Shown: positions 1 through 8,645, numbered from the stretch's first letter. The stretch is DNA of 64,000 nt from Ancylobacter sp. Lp-2 (GCF_020523795.1 NZ_JAJALI010000002.1:245690-309689); one strand, 5' to 3'. Made by a program: numbers and translations. Notes: generated by a model not told the origin, from the letters alone.

Positions 1-681
1 GATGATCACGATGGGCAGCAGCAGCGCCCAGAAGGCGTCGCGCGTCTCGGCGAGCCGCTCGCCCATGCTGCGCTTGGGTTCGGTGCGCGGATTGTCGTGC
101 TTGATGCACCAGCGCCAGGCCAGCATGATCGCCACGCCCATCAGGATGCCCGGCACGATGCCGGCGATGAACAGCTTGGTGATCGACACCCCGCCGGTGA
201 CGCCGAAGATGATCATGCCGATCGAGGGCGGGATCACCGGCGCGATGATGCCGCCGCAGGCGATCAGGCCGCAGGAACGGTTGACGTCGTAGCCGGCGTT
301 GCGCATCAGCGGCACCAGCACCGAGGCGAGCGCGGCGGTATCGGCCACCGCCGAGCCGGACAGCGACGCCATGATCACCGCCGCCATCACCGCGACATAG
401 CCGAGGCCGCCGCGTATATGCCCGACCCAGGCCATCGCCATGGTGATGATGCGCCGGGTCATGCCGCCGGCGTTCATGAACTCGCCGGCCAGCATGAAGA
501 AGGGCACGGCGAGCAGCGGGAACGAGTTGGCGCCGTCCCACATGTTCTGGATGATGATCTGCGGGTCGGTGAACCCCATGTAGAACATCATGACGAGGCC
601 GCAGCCGATCAGCGCGAAGGCCACGGGCATGCCGAGCGCCATCAGCGCGAGCAGTGAGCCGACAAAGACGAGGACGATCAT
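1..681 (-). CDS. dctM: TRAP transporter large permease DctM (3' part missing)
   Basis: Large membrane subunit of a tripartite ATP-independent periplasmic transporter, which uses an ion gradient to import an organic acid delivered by the binding protein. Reading leftward from the ATG at 681 gives 227 open codons that run off the window, so roughly the N-terminal half of the usual ~430 residues is present. The visible part is a chain of hydrophobic helices starting MIVLVFVGSLLALMALGMPV, with the Gly/Pro-rich stretches typical of the DctM family (for example MPPSIGMIIFGVTGG-like text near residue 155). Its ATG overlaps the TGA of the small permease (ATGA), so the two are translationally coupled. 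The substrate cannot be read from this subunit; the neighbouring sugar-acid enzymes suggest a hexuronate or aldonate. Confidence 0.93.
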   Translation of the reverse strand, partial: MIVLVFVGSLLALMALGMPVAFALIGCGLVMMFYMGFTDPQIIIQNMWDGANSFPLLAVPFFMLAGEFMNAGGMTRRIITMAMAWVGHIRGGLGYVAVMAAVIMASLSGSAVADTAALASVLVPLMRNAGYDVNRSCGLIACGGIIAPVIPPSIGMIIFGVTGGVSITKLFIAGIVPGILMGVAIMLAWRWCIKHDNPRTEPKRSMGERLAETRDAFWALLLPIVII

Positions 682-1259
682 CGGGCGGCCCCCTTGTGCG
701 CAGCCTGGTCGGCGAGTTCGTGTTCGATCTCCTGCACCTCCGACATGCCTTCCTCGTTGACGTCGATGAGCTCGTGCTCCTCGACCAGGCCGAGGGACAG
801 CCGGATGAGATTGGCGATGCAGATGATGCCGATGGCGGTGCCGGTGACGTAGCTGACGCCGTAGACCCAGAGCGTCGAGATCTGCGCCACCGGCGAGGCG
901 TTGCCGGCGATGATCTCGTGCTGCAGCCAGGTGCCGTACAGGATGTAGCCGGCACAGACGAGCATGATGGCCTGGCTGAGGCCCCAGCAGATCTTGCGGC
1001 CGAGCAGCGGCAGCGCCCGCACCACCATGTCGACGCCGAGATGCGCGCGCCGGTGCAGGCCGACAATGGCGCCGAGGAAGGTCAGCCACACGAAGGCGAA
1101 GCGCGGCATTTCCTCGGAAAGATCGATGCCGCTGTTGAAGAACAGCCTCAGCATCACATTGCCGAAGACCATGACCAGCATGACCACCATGCACAGGACC
1201 ATGACGACTTCGAGCAGGCGGTAGAACGCGGCGACCGCCGCTTTCAGCAGCTGGTTCAT
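678..1259 (-). CDS. dctQ: TRAP transporter small permease DctQ
   Basis: A 193-residue small membrane subunit of the TRAP system, which pairs with DctM. Four hydrophobic segments are visible (about residues 15-40, 50-70, 90-115 and 135-160). The family signature region EMPRFAFVWLTFLGAIVGLHRRAHLGVD (read in two pieces, around residues 45-75) is present, with the Arg/His-rich loop usual for DctQ. It lies between dctP and dctM and overlaps the dctM start by four bases. The C-terminus is hydrophilic and acidic. Family assignment is secure; substrate is not determined by this subunit. Confidence 0.93.
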   Translation of the reverse strand: MNQLLKAAVAAFYRLLEVVMVLCMVVMLVMVFGNVMLRLFFNSGIDLSEEMPRFAFVWLTFLGAIVGLHRRAHLGVDMVVRALPLLGRKICWGLSQAIMLVCAGYILYGTWLQHEIIAGNASPVAQISTLWVYGVSYVTGTAIGIICIANLIRLSLGLVEEHELIDVNEEGMSEVQEIEHELADQAAHKGAAR

Positions 1260-1356
1260 CGGAACACCTCGGGAGTGGGGAGGGGCACGGACACGCCGAC
1301 CCGGCCGTCGATGCCGTGGGCATCGTGCCGTTCCTCAGGCGATCGGAAAGACGAAG

Positions 1357-1390
1357 GGAACGGGTGGCCCGCGAGCGAACCGCCCGTTCC
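1357..1390 (-). promoter_or_regulatory. Hairpin between dctP and dctQ
   Basis: Arms GGAACGGGTGG (1357-1367) and CCGCCCGTTCC (1380-1390) pair over 11 bp with one wobble and a 12-nt loop, directly after the dctP stop. No T-run follows on the minus strand, so it is more likely a partial attenuator or 3' mRNA stabiliser that keeps the binding protein more abundant than the permeases. The structure is seen; the role is inferred. Confidence 0.5.
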
Positions 1391-1400
1391 CCGGATCGGC

Positions 1401-2435
1401 TCAGTTGCCGGCGCGCGCCTTGGCGATCTCGGCGTAGAAGCCGTCGACGAACTCGCCGCCGATCTGGTCCTTGAACTTGGCGACCACCGGCTTCACCTGG
1501 TCCTGGATGCGGGCGAGCTGCTCCGGCGGCACCGCGTCGACCTCGACGCCGGCCTCCTTGAACTTGCCGATGACCTCGCGGTCGCCCTCGTCGAGCAGCT
1601 TGCGCTGCAGGAGGCCGGCCTCGATCGCCGCCTTGCGGATGCCGTCCTGGTCGGCCGGGGTCAGCTTGTCCCAGAACTTCTTCGACGCCACCAGCGCCAC
1701 CGGCGTGTAGACGTGGTTGGTCAGCGAGATGTACTTCTGCACTTCCTGCATCTTGTTGGCGTACATGTGTAGCAGCGGGTTCTCCTGCCCGTCGATGGCC
1801 TTCACCTCCAGCGCCGGGAACACCTCGGAGAACGGCATCGGGGTGGCATTGGCGCCGATGGTCTTCCAGGTGTCGAGCGCCACCGGATTGGCCATCACCC
1901 GCAGCTTCAGCCCCGACACGTCCTCGAGCTTGGTCACCGCGTGCCGGCTGTTCGACAGGTTGCGGAAGCCCATGCCGCTCCAGGTCAGGCCGACGAGGCC
2001 GGTCGGCTCCAGCTTCTCGAAGATCTTCTTGGAGGACGGGCCGTCGAGGACCGCGTAGACCTCCTTGGTGTTCTGGAACATGAAGGGCAGATCCCAGATC
2101 TGCACTTCCTTCACCCGGGTCGACAGCGGCGCCAGCGTGCCGATGTAGAATTCCTGGGTGCCGGCCTGCACCGCCTGCAGCTGCTTCTCGTCGCTGCCGA
2201 GCAGGGCGCCGGAATAGGTCTGCACCTTCACGTCGCCATTGGTGTAGGTGCCGACCAGCTCGGCGAACTTGTTCATCGCCGCCGCCTGCGGGTGCGAATC
2301 CGGCATGGCGTGGCCGATCTTCGCCTTGATCTCCGCCGAAGCCGTGCCGGCACCGAGCAGGGCGGTGGCGGCGATCAGGGCGGCATAGGCGACGCGCATT
2401 CCAAGATGAGGCTTCATGCCAAGATGGGACTTCAT
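1401..2435 (-). CDS. dctP: TRAP transporter solute-binding protein DctP
   Basis: Periplasmic binding protein (344 residues from the chosen start) of the TRAP system. After a Sec signal peptide (hydrophobic core AYAALIAATALLGAGTASA, ending near residue 34) the mature protein starts EIKAKIGHAMPDSHPQAAAM, typical of DctP. The family's Arg that binds the substrate carboxylate is probably in GLKLRVMANP (about residue 180). The start is ambiguous in an unusual way: ATGs at 2435, 2417 and 2399 lie exactly 18 nt apart because an 18-nt unit (MKSHLG / MKPHLG) is repeated. The first is preceded by AAGGAGAG and is preferred; the open frame extends further upstream but without signal-peptide character. 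First gene of the transporter part, followed by a hairpin and dctQM. Confidence 0.93.
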   Translation of the reverse strand: MKSHLGMKPHLGMRVAYAALIAATALLGAGTASAEIKAKIGHAMPDSHPQAAAMNKFAELVGTYTNGDVKVQTYSGALLGSDEKQLQAVQAGTQEFYIGTLAPLSTRVKEVQIWDLPFMFQNTKEVYAVLDGPSSKKIFEKLEPTGLVGLTWSGMGFRNLSNSRHAVTKLEDVSGLKLRVMANPVALDTWKTIGANATPMPFSEVFPALEVKAIDGQENPLLHMYANKMQEVQKYISLTNHVYTPVALVASKKFWDKLTPADQDGIRKAAIEAGLLQRKLLDEGDREVIGKFKEAGVEVDAVPPEQLARIQDQVKPVVAKFKDQIGGEFVDGFYAEIAKARAGN

Positions 2436-2523
2436 CGGGGTTCTCTCCTTGGGAATATTGTTGTTGTTCTTTTGGGTCTTCAGTCTTTGGGTCTGGGTCT
2501 TTCCGCGGTGGCGCCGCGGTGGT

Positions 2524-3294
2524 CTAGAGAACGGCCAGCATGCCTCCGTCGACATAGATGATCTGGCCGTTCACATAGTTCGAGGCCGGCGAGGCGAGGA
2601 ACACCGCCGCACCGACAAGCTCCTCCGGCAGCCCCCAGCGCCGCGTGGGGGTGCGGCCCTTCACGAAGCTGTCGAACTTGGGATCGTTCATCAGCGCCTC
2701 GTTCATGTCGGTCGCCATGTAGCCGGGGCCGATGGCATTGGACTGGATGCCATGCTCGGCCCATTCGGCAGCCATGGAGCGGGTGAGCAGTTTGATCCCG
2801 CCTTTGGCCGCCGTATAGGGCGCAACCGTCGGACGGGCCACTTCGCTCATCAGCGAGCCGATATTGACGATCTTGCCGCCACGGCCGCGGGCGATCATCC
2901 GCCGCGCCGCCTCGCGCCCGATAAGGAAGGCGCTGGTGAGGTTGATGTCGATGACGCGCCGCCAGTCGGCCGGATCGAGATCCAGCATCGGCTTGCGGAA
3001 CTGGATGCCGGCATTGTTGACGAGGATGTCCACCTCTCGGCCCTCGGCGTCGAGGCGCGCAAAGGCGGCGAGCACCGCCTCGTCATTGGCGACGTCGAAG
3101 GCCAGCGCGGTGGCGTTCAGCCCCTCGGCGGCGAGGGCCACGGCGGCGGCGGCGGTCCGCCCGGCATCGGTGCCGTTGAGGATGATGCTGGCGCCGGCCT
3201 TGCCGAGGCCACGCGCGATGGCGAGGCCGAGGCCGCGCGCGGAGCCGGTGACCAGGGCGGTCCTGCCTTCGAGCGAGAACAGTTCGAGCGACAT
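2524..3294 (-). CDS. SDR-family NAD(P)-dependent oxidoreductase (gluconate 5-dehydrogenase-like)
   Basis: Classical short-chain dehydrogenase, 256 residues, the family's usual length. Seen: cofactor motif TGSARGLG at residues 16-23, NNAG at 93-96, and the catalytic Asn118, Ser147, Tyr160 and Lys164 (YTAAK). The C-terminal YVNGQIIYVDGG is the standard substrate-loop end. It resembles the gluconate 5-dehydrogenase / 2-keto-3-deoxygluconate oxidoreductase branch, which fits the adjacent acid-sugar dehydratase and TRAP importer. The start at 3294 (MSLELFSLEG) is chosen because the Rossmann strand begins about ten residues later; the longer open frame overlaps the upstream gene. It sits 11 nt after that gene and 88 nt before dctP, so all are probably one transcript. 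Exact substrate is inferred only. Confidence 0.9.
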   Translation of the reverse strand: MSLELFSLEGRTALVTGSARGLGLAIARGLGKAGASIILNGTDAGRTAAAAVALAAEGLNATALAFDVANDEAVLAAFARLDAEGREVDILVNNAGIQFRKPMLDLDPADWRRVIDINLTSAFLIGREAARRMIARGRGGKIVNIGSLMSEVARPTVAPYTAAKGGIKLLTRSMAAEWAEHGIQSNAIGPGYMATDMNEALMNDPKFDSFVKGRTPTRRWGLPEELVGAAVFLASPASNYVNGQIIYVDGGMLAVL

Positions 3295-3305
3295 GCAGGC
3301 CTCCC

Positions 3306-4505
3306 TCAGAGCGCGCTGCGACGGACGGTGAGGTCGTCGCGCTTGAAGATTTCCGGCCGCAGCTCGACGCCGAGGCCGGGGCCTTCCATCGGATAGGCGT
3401 AGCCGTTCTCGATGCGTGGCATTGTGGTGACGAGCTCGTTGTACCAGCCGTGATAGAAGGCGCGCACCGATTCCTGGATCAGCGTGTTGGGCTGGCTGAA
3501 CGAGCAATGGATCGCCGCGATGAAGGCGACCGGCCCGGTGCAGTCATGCGGCGCGAAGGGGCGGTGATAGGTGTCGGCCTGCGCGGCGATCTTGCGGCCC
3601 TCGGTGAGGCCGCCGGTCCAGCACAGATCGACCATCACCACGCCGGCGGCGTCGACATTGAGATAGTCCTGATAGGCGAAGCGCGAGCCGAGCGTCTCGC
3701 TGGCGCATACGGGCACAGTGGTCGAGCGGGCATATTCCGCCAGCGCCTGCGGCGAGTTCATGCGGATCGGATCCTCGTACCAGGTCGGCGCGTAGGGCTC
3801 GAGCGCGCGGGCGATCTTCTTGGCGGTCGGCAGGTTCCACAGCGAGTGGAACTCGACCATGATCTCCATCTTGTCGCCCACCGCCTTGCGGATCTTCTCG
3901 AACGGGACGATCGCCGCCTTCATCTGCTCGGCGGTGATGTAGTTGCCGCCGGTCTCGATACCGGCCGGGTCGAAGGGCCAGATCTTCATGGCGGTGATGC
4001 CCTCGTCGAGCAGGCTTTCCGCCAGCTCGTCGGCGCGCTTCATGAAGGCGTCGAGGTCCTCATAGGGACCTTCGCTTTCGCCGATGCCCCAGGTGGAGAC
4101 CGGCTTGATGCTCATGGAGCGGACATATTTGTAGCCGGCGCAGGTGTTGTAGAGCCTCAGCTTGTCATGGGCGAGGCCGCCGAGCATCTGGTGGACCGGC
4201 TGGTTGCAGACCTTACCGAAAATGTCCCACAGCGCGAAGTCGATGGCGGAGGCGGCGCGGTATTCGACACCGGTCGAGGCCTGCGCCAGCGGCAGGTTCA
4301 ACATCTCGCGGTTCAGCGCCTCGATGCGCAGCGGGTCACGGCCGAGCAGGCGGCCGGCCAGCGTGTCGTGGATATGCGCTTCCACGGCGGCGGCGCCGTA
4401 GAAGGTCTCGCCCAGGCCAACAACGCCCTCGTCGGTGTGGACGTGGACCCAGAGCAGATTGGCGAATTCGGCGAGGCGTATGGTCTCGATGGCGGTGATT
4501 TTCAT
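3306..4505 (-). CDS. Mandelate racemase / muconate-lactonizing family dehydratase (enolase superfamily)
   Basis: A 399-residue enolase-superfamily enzyme that probably dehydrates a sugar acid to a 2-keto-3-deoxy acid. The N-terminal capping domain spans about residues 1-125. In the barrel, Glu218 (MVEFH), Glu244 (WYEDP) and Glu270 (CASE) are the expected Mg2+ ligands, Lys174 (TAMKIW) lies on barrel strand 2, and His320 in FAPHDCTGP is the expected catalytic base/acid. The HDCTGP text is close to galactonate/gluconate dehydratase-like members. The start at 4505 (MKITAIETIRL) matches the family N-terminus; the Shine-Dalgarno sequence is weak. It is first in the operon with the dehydrogenase and TRAP genes, so the import-dehydrate-oxidise order is plausible. 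Confidence 0.9.
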   Translation of the reverse strand: MKITAIETIRLAEFANLLWVHVHTDEGVVGLGETFYGAAAVEAHIHDTLAGRLLGRDPLRIEALNREMLNLPLAQASTGVEYRAASAIDFALWDIFGKVCNQPVHQMLGGLAHDKLRLYNTCAGYKYVRSMSIKPVSTWGIGESEGPYEDLDAFMKRADELAESLLDEGITAMKIWPFDPAGIETGGNYITAEQMKAAIVPFEKIRKAVGDKMEIMVEFHSLWNLPTAKKIARALEPYAPTWYEDPIRMNSPQALAEYARSTTVPVCASETLGSRFAYQDYLNVDAAGVVMVDLCWTGGLTEGRKIAAQADTYHRPFAPHDCTGPVAFIAAIHCSFSQPNTLIQESVRAFYHGWYNELVTTMPRIENGYAYPMEGPGLGVELRPEIFKRDDLTVRRSAL

Positions 4506-4672
4506 GTTCGCAACGAATGTGAAGCCGGCACAGGACACAGGTTCGCGACCGCGCGGCAGACGAGGCCGACGAAGGCAACCGGAGCGCGCGACACCGCAGG
4601 CGGTCGCGCGGCGGCGATCACCGGCGAGAGATTTCCGTGGAGGGGGCGGCCCGTCGGGCGGGTGGCGCGGGC

Positions 4673-5494
4673 CTAGCTCGGAACGGCATCGTCATGGGTT
4701 TCCTTCCTGGATTTGTTCTTGTCGTTGTTCGTGCCCGCTTGGCGGCGGGAGGACGGGGCGGCGCGCTTGCGCGCGGCGGCCGGCGGTTCGGCGCTCATCG
4801 AGCCCTCGGCGTCGAGGATCTGCCGCAGGTCGTTCTCCGCGAGGTCGAGCAGGGCGAGGATGGCCGCCTCGGCCTCGAGGCCCCGGCGCTGCTCGATCGC
4901 CTCGCAGACGGTACGGTGCAGCGGCAGCGAGCGCTCCGGGCCGCCGGGCGTCGCGGCCACCCGCTCGAAGCCGATGCGCAGCACAGTCGACATCACGCTC
5001 TGCAACTGGCTGACGAAGGGATTGGCGCAGGCCCGGATGATGACGTCGTGAAAGGCGAGATCGGCTGCCACATAGTCGGGCTGGCTGGCGACCGCGCCGG
5101 CCATGGCGTCGAAGGCCGCGCGCAGCGCCGCCAGTTCCACCGCGCTGGCCCGCTCGGCGGCGAGCCGGGCCGCGGCGGGCTCGACGATGCGGCGCAGTTC
5201 CATGATGTCGTTGGCCAGCGCCCGGTCGATGCCGGTGGCCTCGGCGCGCCAGATCATCACCTCCGGGTCGAGCAGGCTCCAGCGACTCTGATCGAGCACC
5301 ACCGTGCCGGTGCGGCGGCGCGCCTCGACCATGCCTTTAGAGGCGAGGCCCTTGATCGCTTCGCGCACCACGATGCGGCTGACCCCCAGCCGGGCGCACA
5401 GGACGGGCTCTGCCGGGATCACCTGGCCGGGAGGGTAGATCCCGGCACAGATATCCTTGCCGAGCCGGGCGAGGGTGCTGCGATAAAGCGTCAT
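4673..5494 (-). CDS. GntR-family (FadR/FCD) transcriptional regulator
   Basis: Regulator of 273 residues from the chosen start MTLYRSTLARLG. An N-terminal winged helix (about residues 1-72, with VSRIVVREAIKGLASKGMVE in two helices) is followed by an all-helical FCD ligand domain with the metal-binding pattern D-x3-H (ADLAFHDVI), and later His residues. A basic, low-complexity tail of about 40 residues (many Arg, Lys, Ala) follows the FCD domain and is not normal for the family. ATGs also occur at 5506 and 5503, inside a palindrome, and no good ribosome-binding site is visible for any, so the start is uncertain. It reads toward the TRAP/dehydratase genes and is probably their ligand-responsive repressor. 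Confidence 0.88.
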   Translation of the reverse strand: MTLYRSTLARLGKDICAGIYPPGQVIPAEPVLCARLGVSRIVVREAIKGLASKGMVEARRRTGTVVLDQSRWSLLDPEVMIWRAEATGIDRALANDIMELRRIVEPAAARLAAERASAVELAALRAAFDAMAGAVASQPDYVAADLAFHDVIIRACANPFVSQLQSVMSTVLRIGFERVAATPGGPERSLPLHRTVCEAIEQRRGLEAEAAILALLDLAENDLRQILDAEGSMSAEPPAAARKRAAPSSRRQAGTNNDKNKSRKETHDDAVPS

Positions 5495-5500
5495 GCGAAA

Positions 5501-5516
5501 CATCATACGTATGATG
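5501..5516. promoter_or_regulatory. Perfect 16-bp palindrome, likely GntR operator
   Basis: CATCATACGTATGATG is a perfect 16-bp inverted repeat that begins 6 bp upstream of the preferred start codon of the GntR gene and contains its two alternative ATGs. FadR/FCD regulators commonly bind AT-rich palindromes of this size near their own promoters, so direct autoregulation is the simplest reading. Confidence 0.65.
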
Positions 5517-5761
5517 ATTGGGGAGTCAAAGCCCTCTTTTTCCCACGGGCTGCTTTCGGCCACTTTTGGCTGTTCTGCTTCGCCCGCAGAAGGCACGGGA
5601 AAGGCCGAGCCGACTTATCGGTGTCCGGGAAGGGTGCGCGGCATGTTGTGATCCGCGAGCCATGCATTTTCGATAGGAGGCGAGGAGCAATCTGCTAAGC
5701 TGCCTCGCAAGATTACAATGTTGGCAGTCGGTTGATCCGTGTTTTTCATTGAGGTCAATAG

Positions 5762-7438
5762 ATGCACGAACAAGACGCATCCCGTATTTCTCGGTCCAGC
5801 CCGCGTGTGCTGCTGGTCTTTCCTCGCTTTAATCCCAATTCCTTCTGGAATTTCCGGCCGGCCTACGAGCTCTACGGCGCCCGCAGCGTGGCGCCGCCGC
5901 TCGGCCTGATGACGCTCGCCGCCCTGCTGCCGGACAGCTGGGAGCTTCGGCTGGTCGACCGCAACGTCAGCGAATTGCGCGACGACGATATTCTATGGGC
6001 CGACCTCGTGCTCACCGGCGGGATGCTGCCGCAGCAGAACGACACGCTGGCGGTCATCGATCGCTGCCAGGGCCTCGGCAAGCCGGTCTGCATCGGCGGG
6101 CCGGACCCGACCTCCAACCCGGATGTCTATGCCGGCGCCGACTTTCTCGTCCTCGGCGAGGCCGAGGGCATCATCGACCGTTTCGTCGAGGCGTGGGAAA
6201 GCGGGGCGCAGACCGGGCGCTTCGATGCCGAGAAGTTCAAGGCCAATGTCGAGGCGAGCCCGATACCGCGCTTCGACCTGATCAATTTCCACGATTATCT
6301 CTATGTCGGCGTGCAGTTCTCGCGCGGCTGTCCGTTCACCTGCGAGTTCTGCGACATCATCGAGCTCTATGGTCGGGTTCCCCGCACCAAGACCAACGGC
6401 CAGATGCTCGCCGAACTCGACCGGCTCAGGCAGCTTGGCTACGAGGGACATGTCGATTTCGTCGACGACAATCTGATCGGCAACAAGAAGGCGATCAAGA
6501 AATTCCTGCCGGAGCTCATTCGCTGGCAGGAGGCCAACGGCTATCCATTCATGTTCTCGACGGAGGCGTCGCTCAACCTCGCGGATGATGCCGAGCTGCT
6601 CGGCCTGATGAGCGCAGCGAATTTCTTCGTGGTCTTCACCGGCATCGAGAGCCCCGACCAGGAAACGCTGGTCGCCATGCAGAAAAAGCAGAACACCCGG
6701 CGCAGCATCGCCGACAGTGTCGAGCGCATCTATGCCGCCGGCATCTATGTGACGGCGGGCTTCATCGTCGGCTTCGACACCGAGCGCGGCGACATGGCGA
6801 CGCCGATGATCGACTGCGTGCAGTCCAGCAATATTCCTGTCGCCATGGTCGGGCTGCTGCACGCGCTGCCCAACACCCAGCTGATGCGGCGGCTGCGGCG
6901 CGAGGGGCGGCTGTTCGAGGGCTACAATGTCGCGCTCCCCGAGGCCGGCGACCAGTGCACCGGTGGGCTCAATTTCACCACGCTGCGCCCGCGCGTCGAG
7001 ATATTGAAGGACTATCGGCGGGTGATCGAGGAGATCTATGCGCCACAGGCCTTCTTCGAGCGGGTACGGGAGATGACACACAAGCTGAAGCGGCGCCCGC
7101 TCGGCCCCAAGCTACGCCTGCGCGAGGCCATGAAGGAGCTTCCTCTGCTGATGCGCGCCTGCGGGCGGTTGACGTTCCAGGGGCGCGACATCGCCCGGCA
7201 CTTCTGGGCCACCTTCATCGACTGCGCCCGCCGCAATCCCGATGCGCTGGAGGCGGCGATGATGAACATGGTGCTGTACCTGCACCTCTATCCGTTCTCC
7301 CGCCATGTCATCGCCGAACTCGACGCCCGCATAGCCGAGCTGGAGGGAGGCCGCTGGCACGAGCCGGCGATCATGCCGGCGGAGGTGCTGGAAGAACCGG
7401 TCCTCGCCATCCCCGGCCTGCGCGCGGCACACGCCTGA
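5762..7438 (+). CDS. B12-binding-domain radical SAM protein (unknown substrate)
   Basis: A 558-residue class B radical SAM enzyme. An N-terminal cobalamin-binding Rossmann-like domain (about residues 12-150; PPLGLMTLAALLPDSWELRLVDRN and a GGPDPT segment) precedes the radical SAM core with the CX3CX2C cluster motif at Cys190, Cys194 and Cys197 (SRGCPFTCEFCD). Further core landmarks are FVDDN and FTGIESPD. The C-terminal ~150 residues are helical and basic and look like the DUF4070-type extension. Such enzymes catalyse radical methylation or ring chemistry on unreactive carbons, including lipid-modifying enzymes such as hopanoid methylases, but I cannot assign this one. A good GAGGT site lies 6 nt before the ATG. 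It is a single-gene unit: divergent from the GntR gene and convergent with lrgB. Confidence 0.88.
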   Translation: MHEQDASRISRSSPRVLLVFPRFNPNSFWNFRPAYELYGARSVAPPLGLMTLAALLPDSWELRLVDRNVSELRDDDILWADLVLTGGMLPQQNDTLAVIDRCQGLGKPVCIGGPDPTSNPDVYAGADFLVLGEAEGIIDRFVEAWESGAQTGRFDAEKFKANVEASPIPRFDLINFHDYLYVGVQFSRGCPFTCEFCDIIELYGRVPRTKTNGQMLAELDRLRQLGYEGHVDFVDDNLIGNKKAIKKFLPELIRWQEANGYPFMFSTEASLNLADDAELLGLMSAANFFVVFTGIESPDQETLVAMQKKQNTRRSIADSVERIYAAGIYVTAGFIVGFDTERGDMATPMIDCVQSSNIPVAMVGLLHALPNTQLMRRLRREGRLFEGYNVALPEAGDQCTGGLNFTTLRPRVEILKDYRRVIEEIYAPQAFFERVREMTHKLKRRPLGPKLRLREAMKELPLLMRACGRLTFQGRDIARHFWATFIDCARRNPDALEAAMMNMVLYLHLYPFSRHVIAELDARIAELEGGRWHEPAIMPAEVLEEPVLAIPGLRAAHA

Positions 7439-7473
7439 ACGCGCGGCCGATCCTCCTCAGGCAGAGGCGCGCC

Positions 7474-8181
7474 CTATCGGAGAAGCTGGGCGACGAGCGG
7501 GGCCGCCAGCACGTTGAGCAGCCCGACCAGCACCATAACCAGCCCGGCGACGGCGCCTTCCGTCTCGCCGATCTGTGCGGCGCGGGCGGTGCCGGCGCCA
7601 TGCGCACCGACGCCGAACAGCGCCCCACGGGCGAGCGCCGAGGCGATCGGCACCCGTGCCAGGATGATGTCGCCCATCGCCGCGCCGGCAATGCCGGTGA
7701 TCACGACGAACACCGCCGTCAGATCGGGAATGCCGCCGATATCGCCGGACACTTCCATGGCGAAGGGCGTGCTGATCGAGCGCGGCAGCAGGCTGAGCCG
7801 CAGCGCACCGTCGAGGCCGGCGAGCGTCGCCAGCGCCCAGCTGGTCAGCACCGAGGTGCCGCTGCCGACCAGCATGCCGATCAGCAGCACCGGCCAGTGC
7901 CGGCGGATGAGCCCGCGCTGCTCGTAGATCGGGATCGCGAAGGCCACCGTGGCCGGGCCGAGCAGCAGCACCAGCCAGTGCGTGCCGCCGATATAGTCGC
8001 GGTAGCTCGCATGCAGCGCGAGCACCACGGCGGCGATCAGCACCGGCGTGACCAGCAGCGGCGACAGCCACCAGCGCGGCCAGCGGCGGTAAATCTGCTT
8101 GGCGCCCCAGTAGAAGCCGACCGTGACGGCCGACCACAGCAGGATGCGCAGGGCGGAATCAATGAGGAGCGGATCCGGCAT
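7474..8181 (-). CDS. lrgB: LrgB/CidB-family membrane protein
   Basis: A 235-residue integral membrane protein with about seven hydrophobic helices. The family signature SLLPRSISTPFAMEVSGDIGG (in two parts, residues about 130-150) and the GVGAHGAGTARA stretch near 195 are clear. LrgAB/CidAB pairs were first described as holin/antiholin-like modulators of murein hydrolase activity; in several bacteria and in plastids they act in pyruvate or glycolate transport. Its start lies inside the end of lrgA (23-bp overlap), so the pair is translationally coupled. Confidence 0.92.
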   Translation of the reverse strand: MPDPLLIDSALRILLWSAVTVGFYWGAKQIYRRWPRWWLSPLLVTPVLIAAVVLALHASYRDYIGGTHWLVLLLGPATVAFAIPIYEQRGLIRRHWPVLLIGMLVGSGTSVLTSWALATLAGLDGALRLSLLPRSISTPFAMEVSGDIGGIPDLTAVFVVITGIAGAAMGDIILARVPIASALARGALFGVGAHGAGTARAAQIGETEGAVAGLVMVLVGLLNVLAAPLVAQLLR

Positions 8182-8575
8182 GATCGGCCCTCCAGCGATA
8201 GCAGCGGTCGACGGTGAAGGCGGTGGTGATCATCACGCTGACCGTGCTGACGAGGATGACCGCGAGGATCTTCAGCCCGGTGAGGCCGAGCAACTCCTGG
8301 TGATCGAGCACGGCGAGCACTGCCGGCACGAAGAACAGCAGCATGTCGGCCAGCAGCCACTGGGCACCCCGGCGCATGCTGCGCGTCCTGACGCGCCGGC
8401 TGGCGAGCAGCGCCAGCACGATCACCAGCCCGACGATGCCGCCGGGCAGGGGCAGGCCGAACAACCGCACGATTCCCTCGCCGGCCAGCCAGAAGCCGAT
8501 GACGACGCCGACCTGCAGTGGCGCGCTGTGGCGCAGGACATGGGTGGCGCGGGCGGTGACGGTGCGGGACGACAT
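8159..8575 (-). CDS. lrgA: LrgA/CidA-family membrane protein
   Basis: A 138-residue protein with four predicted membrane helices (about residues 20-40, 42-62, 77-97 and 103-128). GLPLPGGIVGLVIVLALL and a following charged RRVRTRS segment match the LrgA/CidA family, whose members are holin-like or form the partner of an LrgB transporter. It is the promoter-proximal gene of lrgAB and is divergent from a LysR regulator, the same arrangement as cidR-cidAB. The ATG at 8575 gives the family's usual length. Confidence 0.9.
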   Translation of the reverse strand: MSSRTVTARATHVLRHSAPLQVGVVIGFWLAGEGIVRLFGLPLPGGIVGLVIVLALLASRRVRTRSMRRGAQWLLADMLLFFVPAVLAVLDHQELLGLTGLKILAVILVSTVSVMITTAFTVDRCYRWRADHAGSAPH

Positions 8576-8645
8576 GACATACCTCTCGCCGCCCTATGTA
8601 TGCCGCGATGCACCATGATCAAAATGAATTGACTGACTACAGTTT

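Noticed and set aside
97..657. Long open frame on the plus strand over dctM
   Set aside because: His/Arg/Asp-rich text typical of an antisense frame in GC-rich DNA; the minus strand clearly encodes DctM.
7457..8137. Second frame over lrgB
   Set aside because: Arg/Ala-rich shadow of the LrgB gene, without hydrophobic helices.
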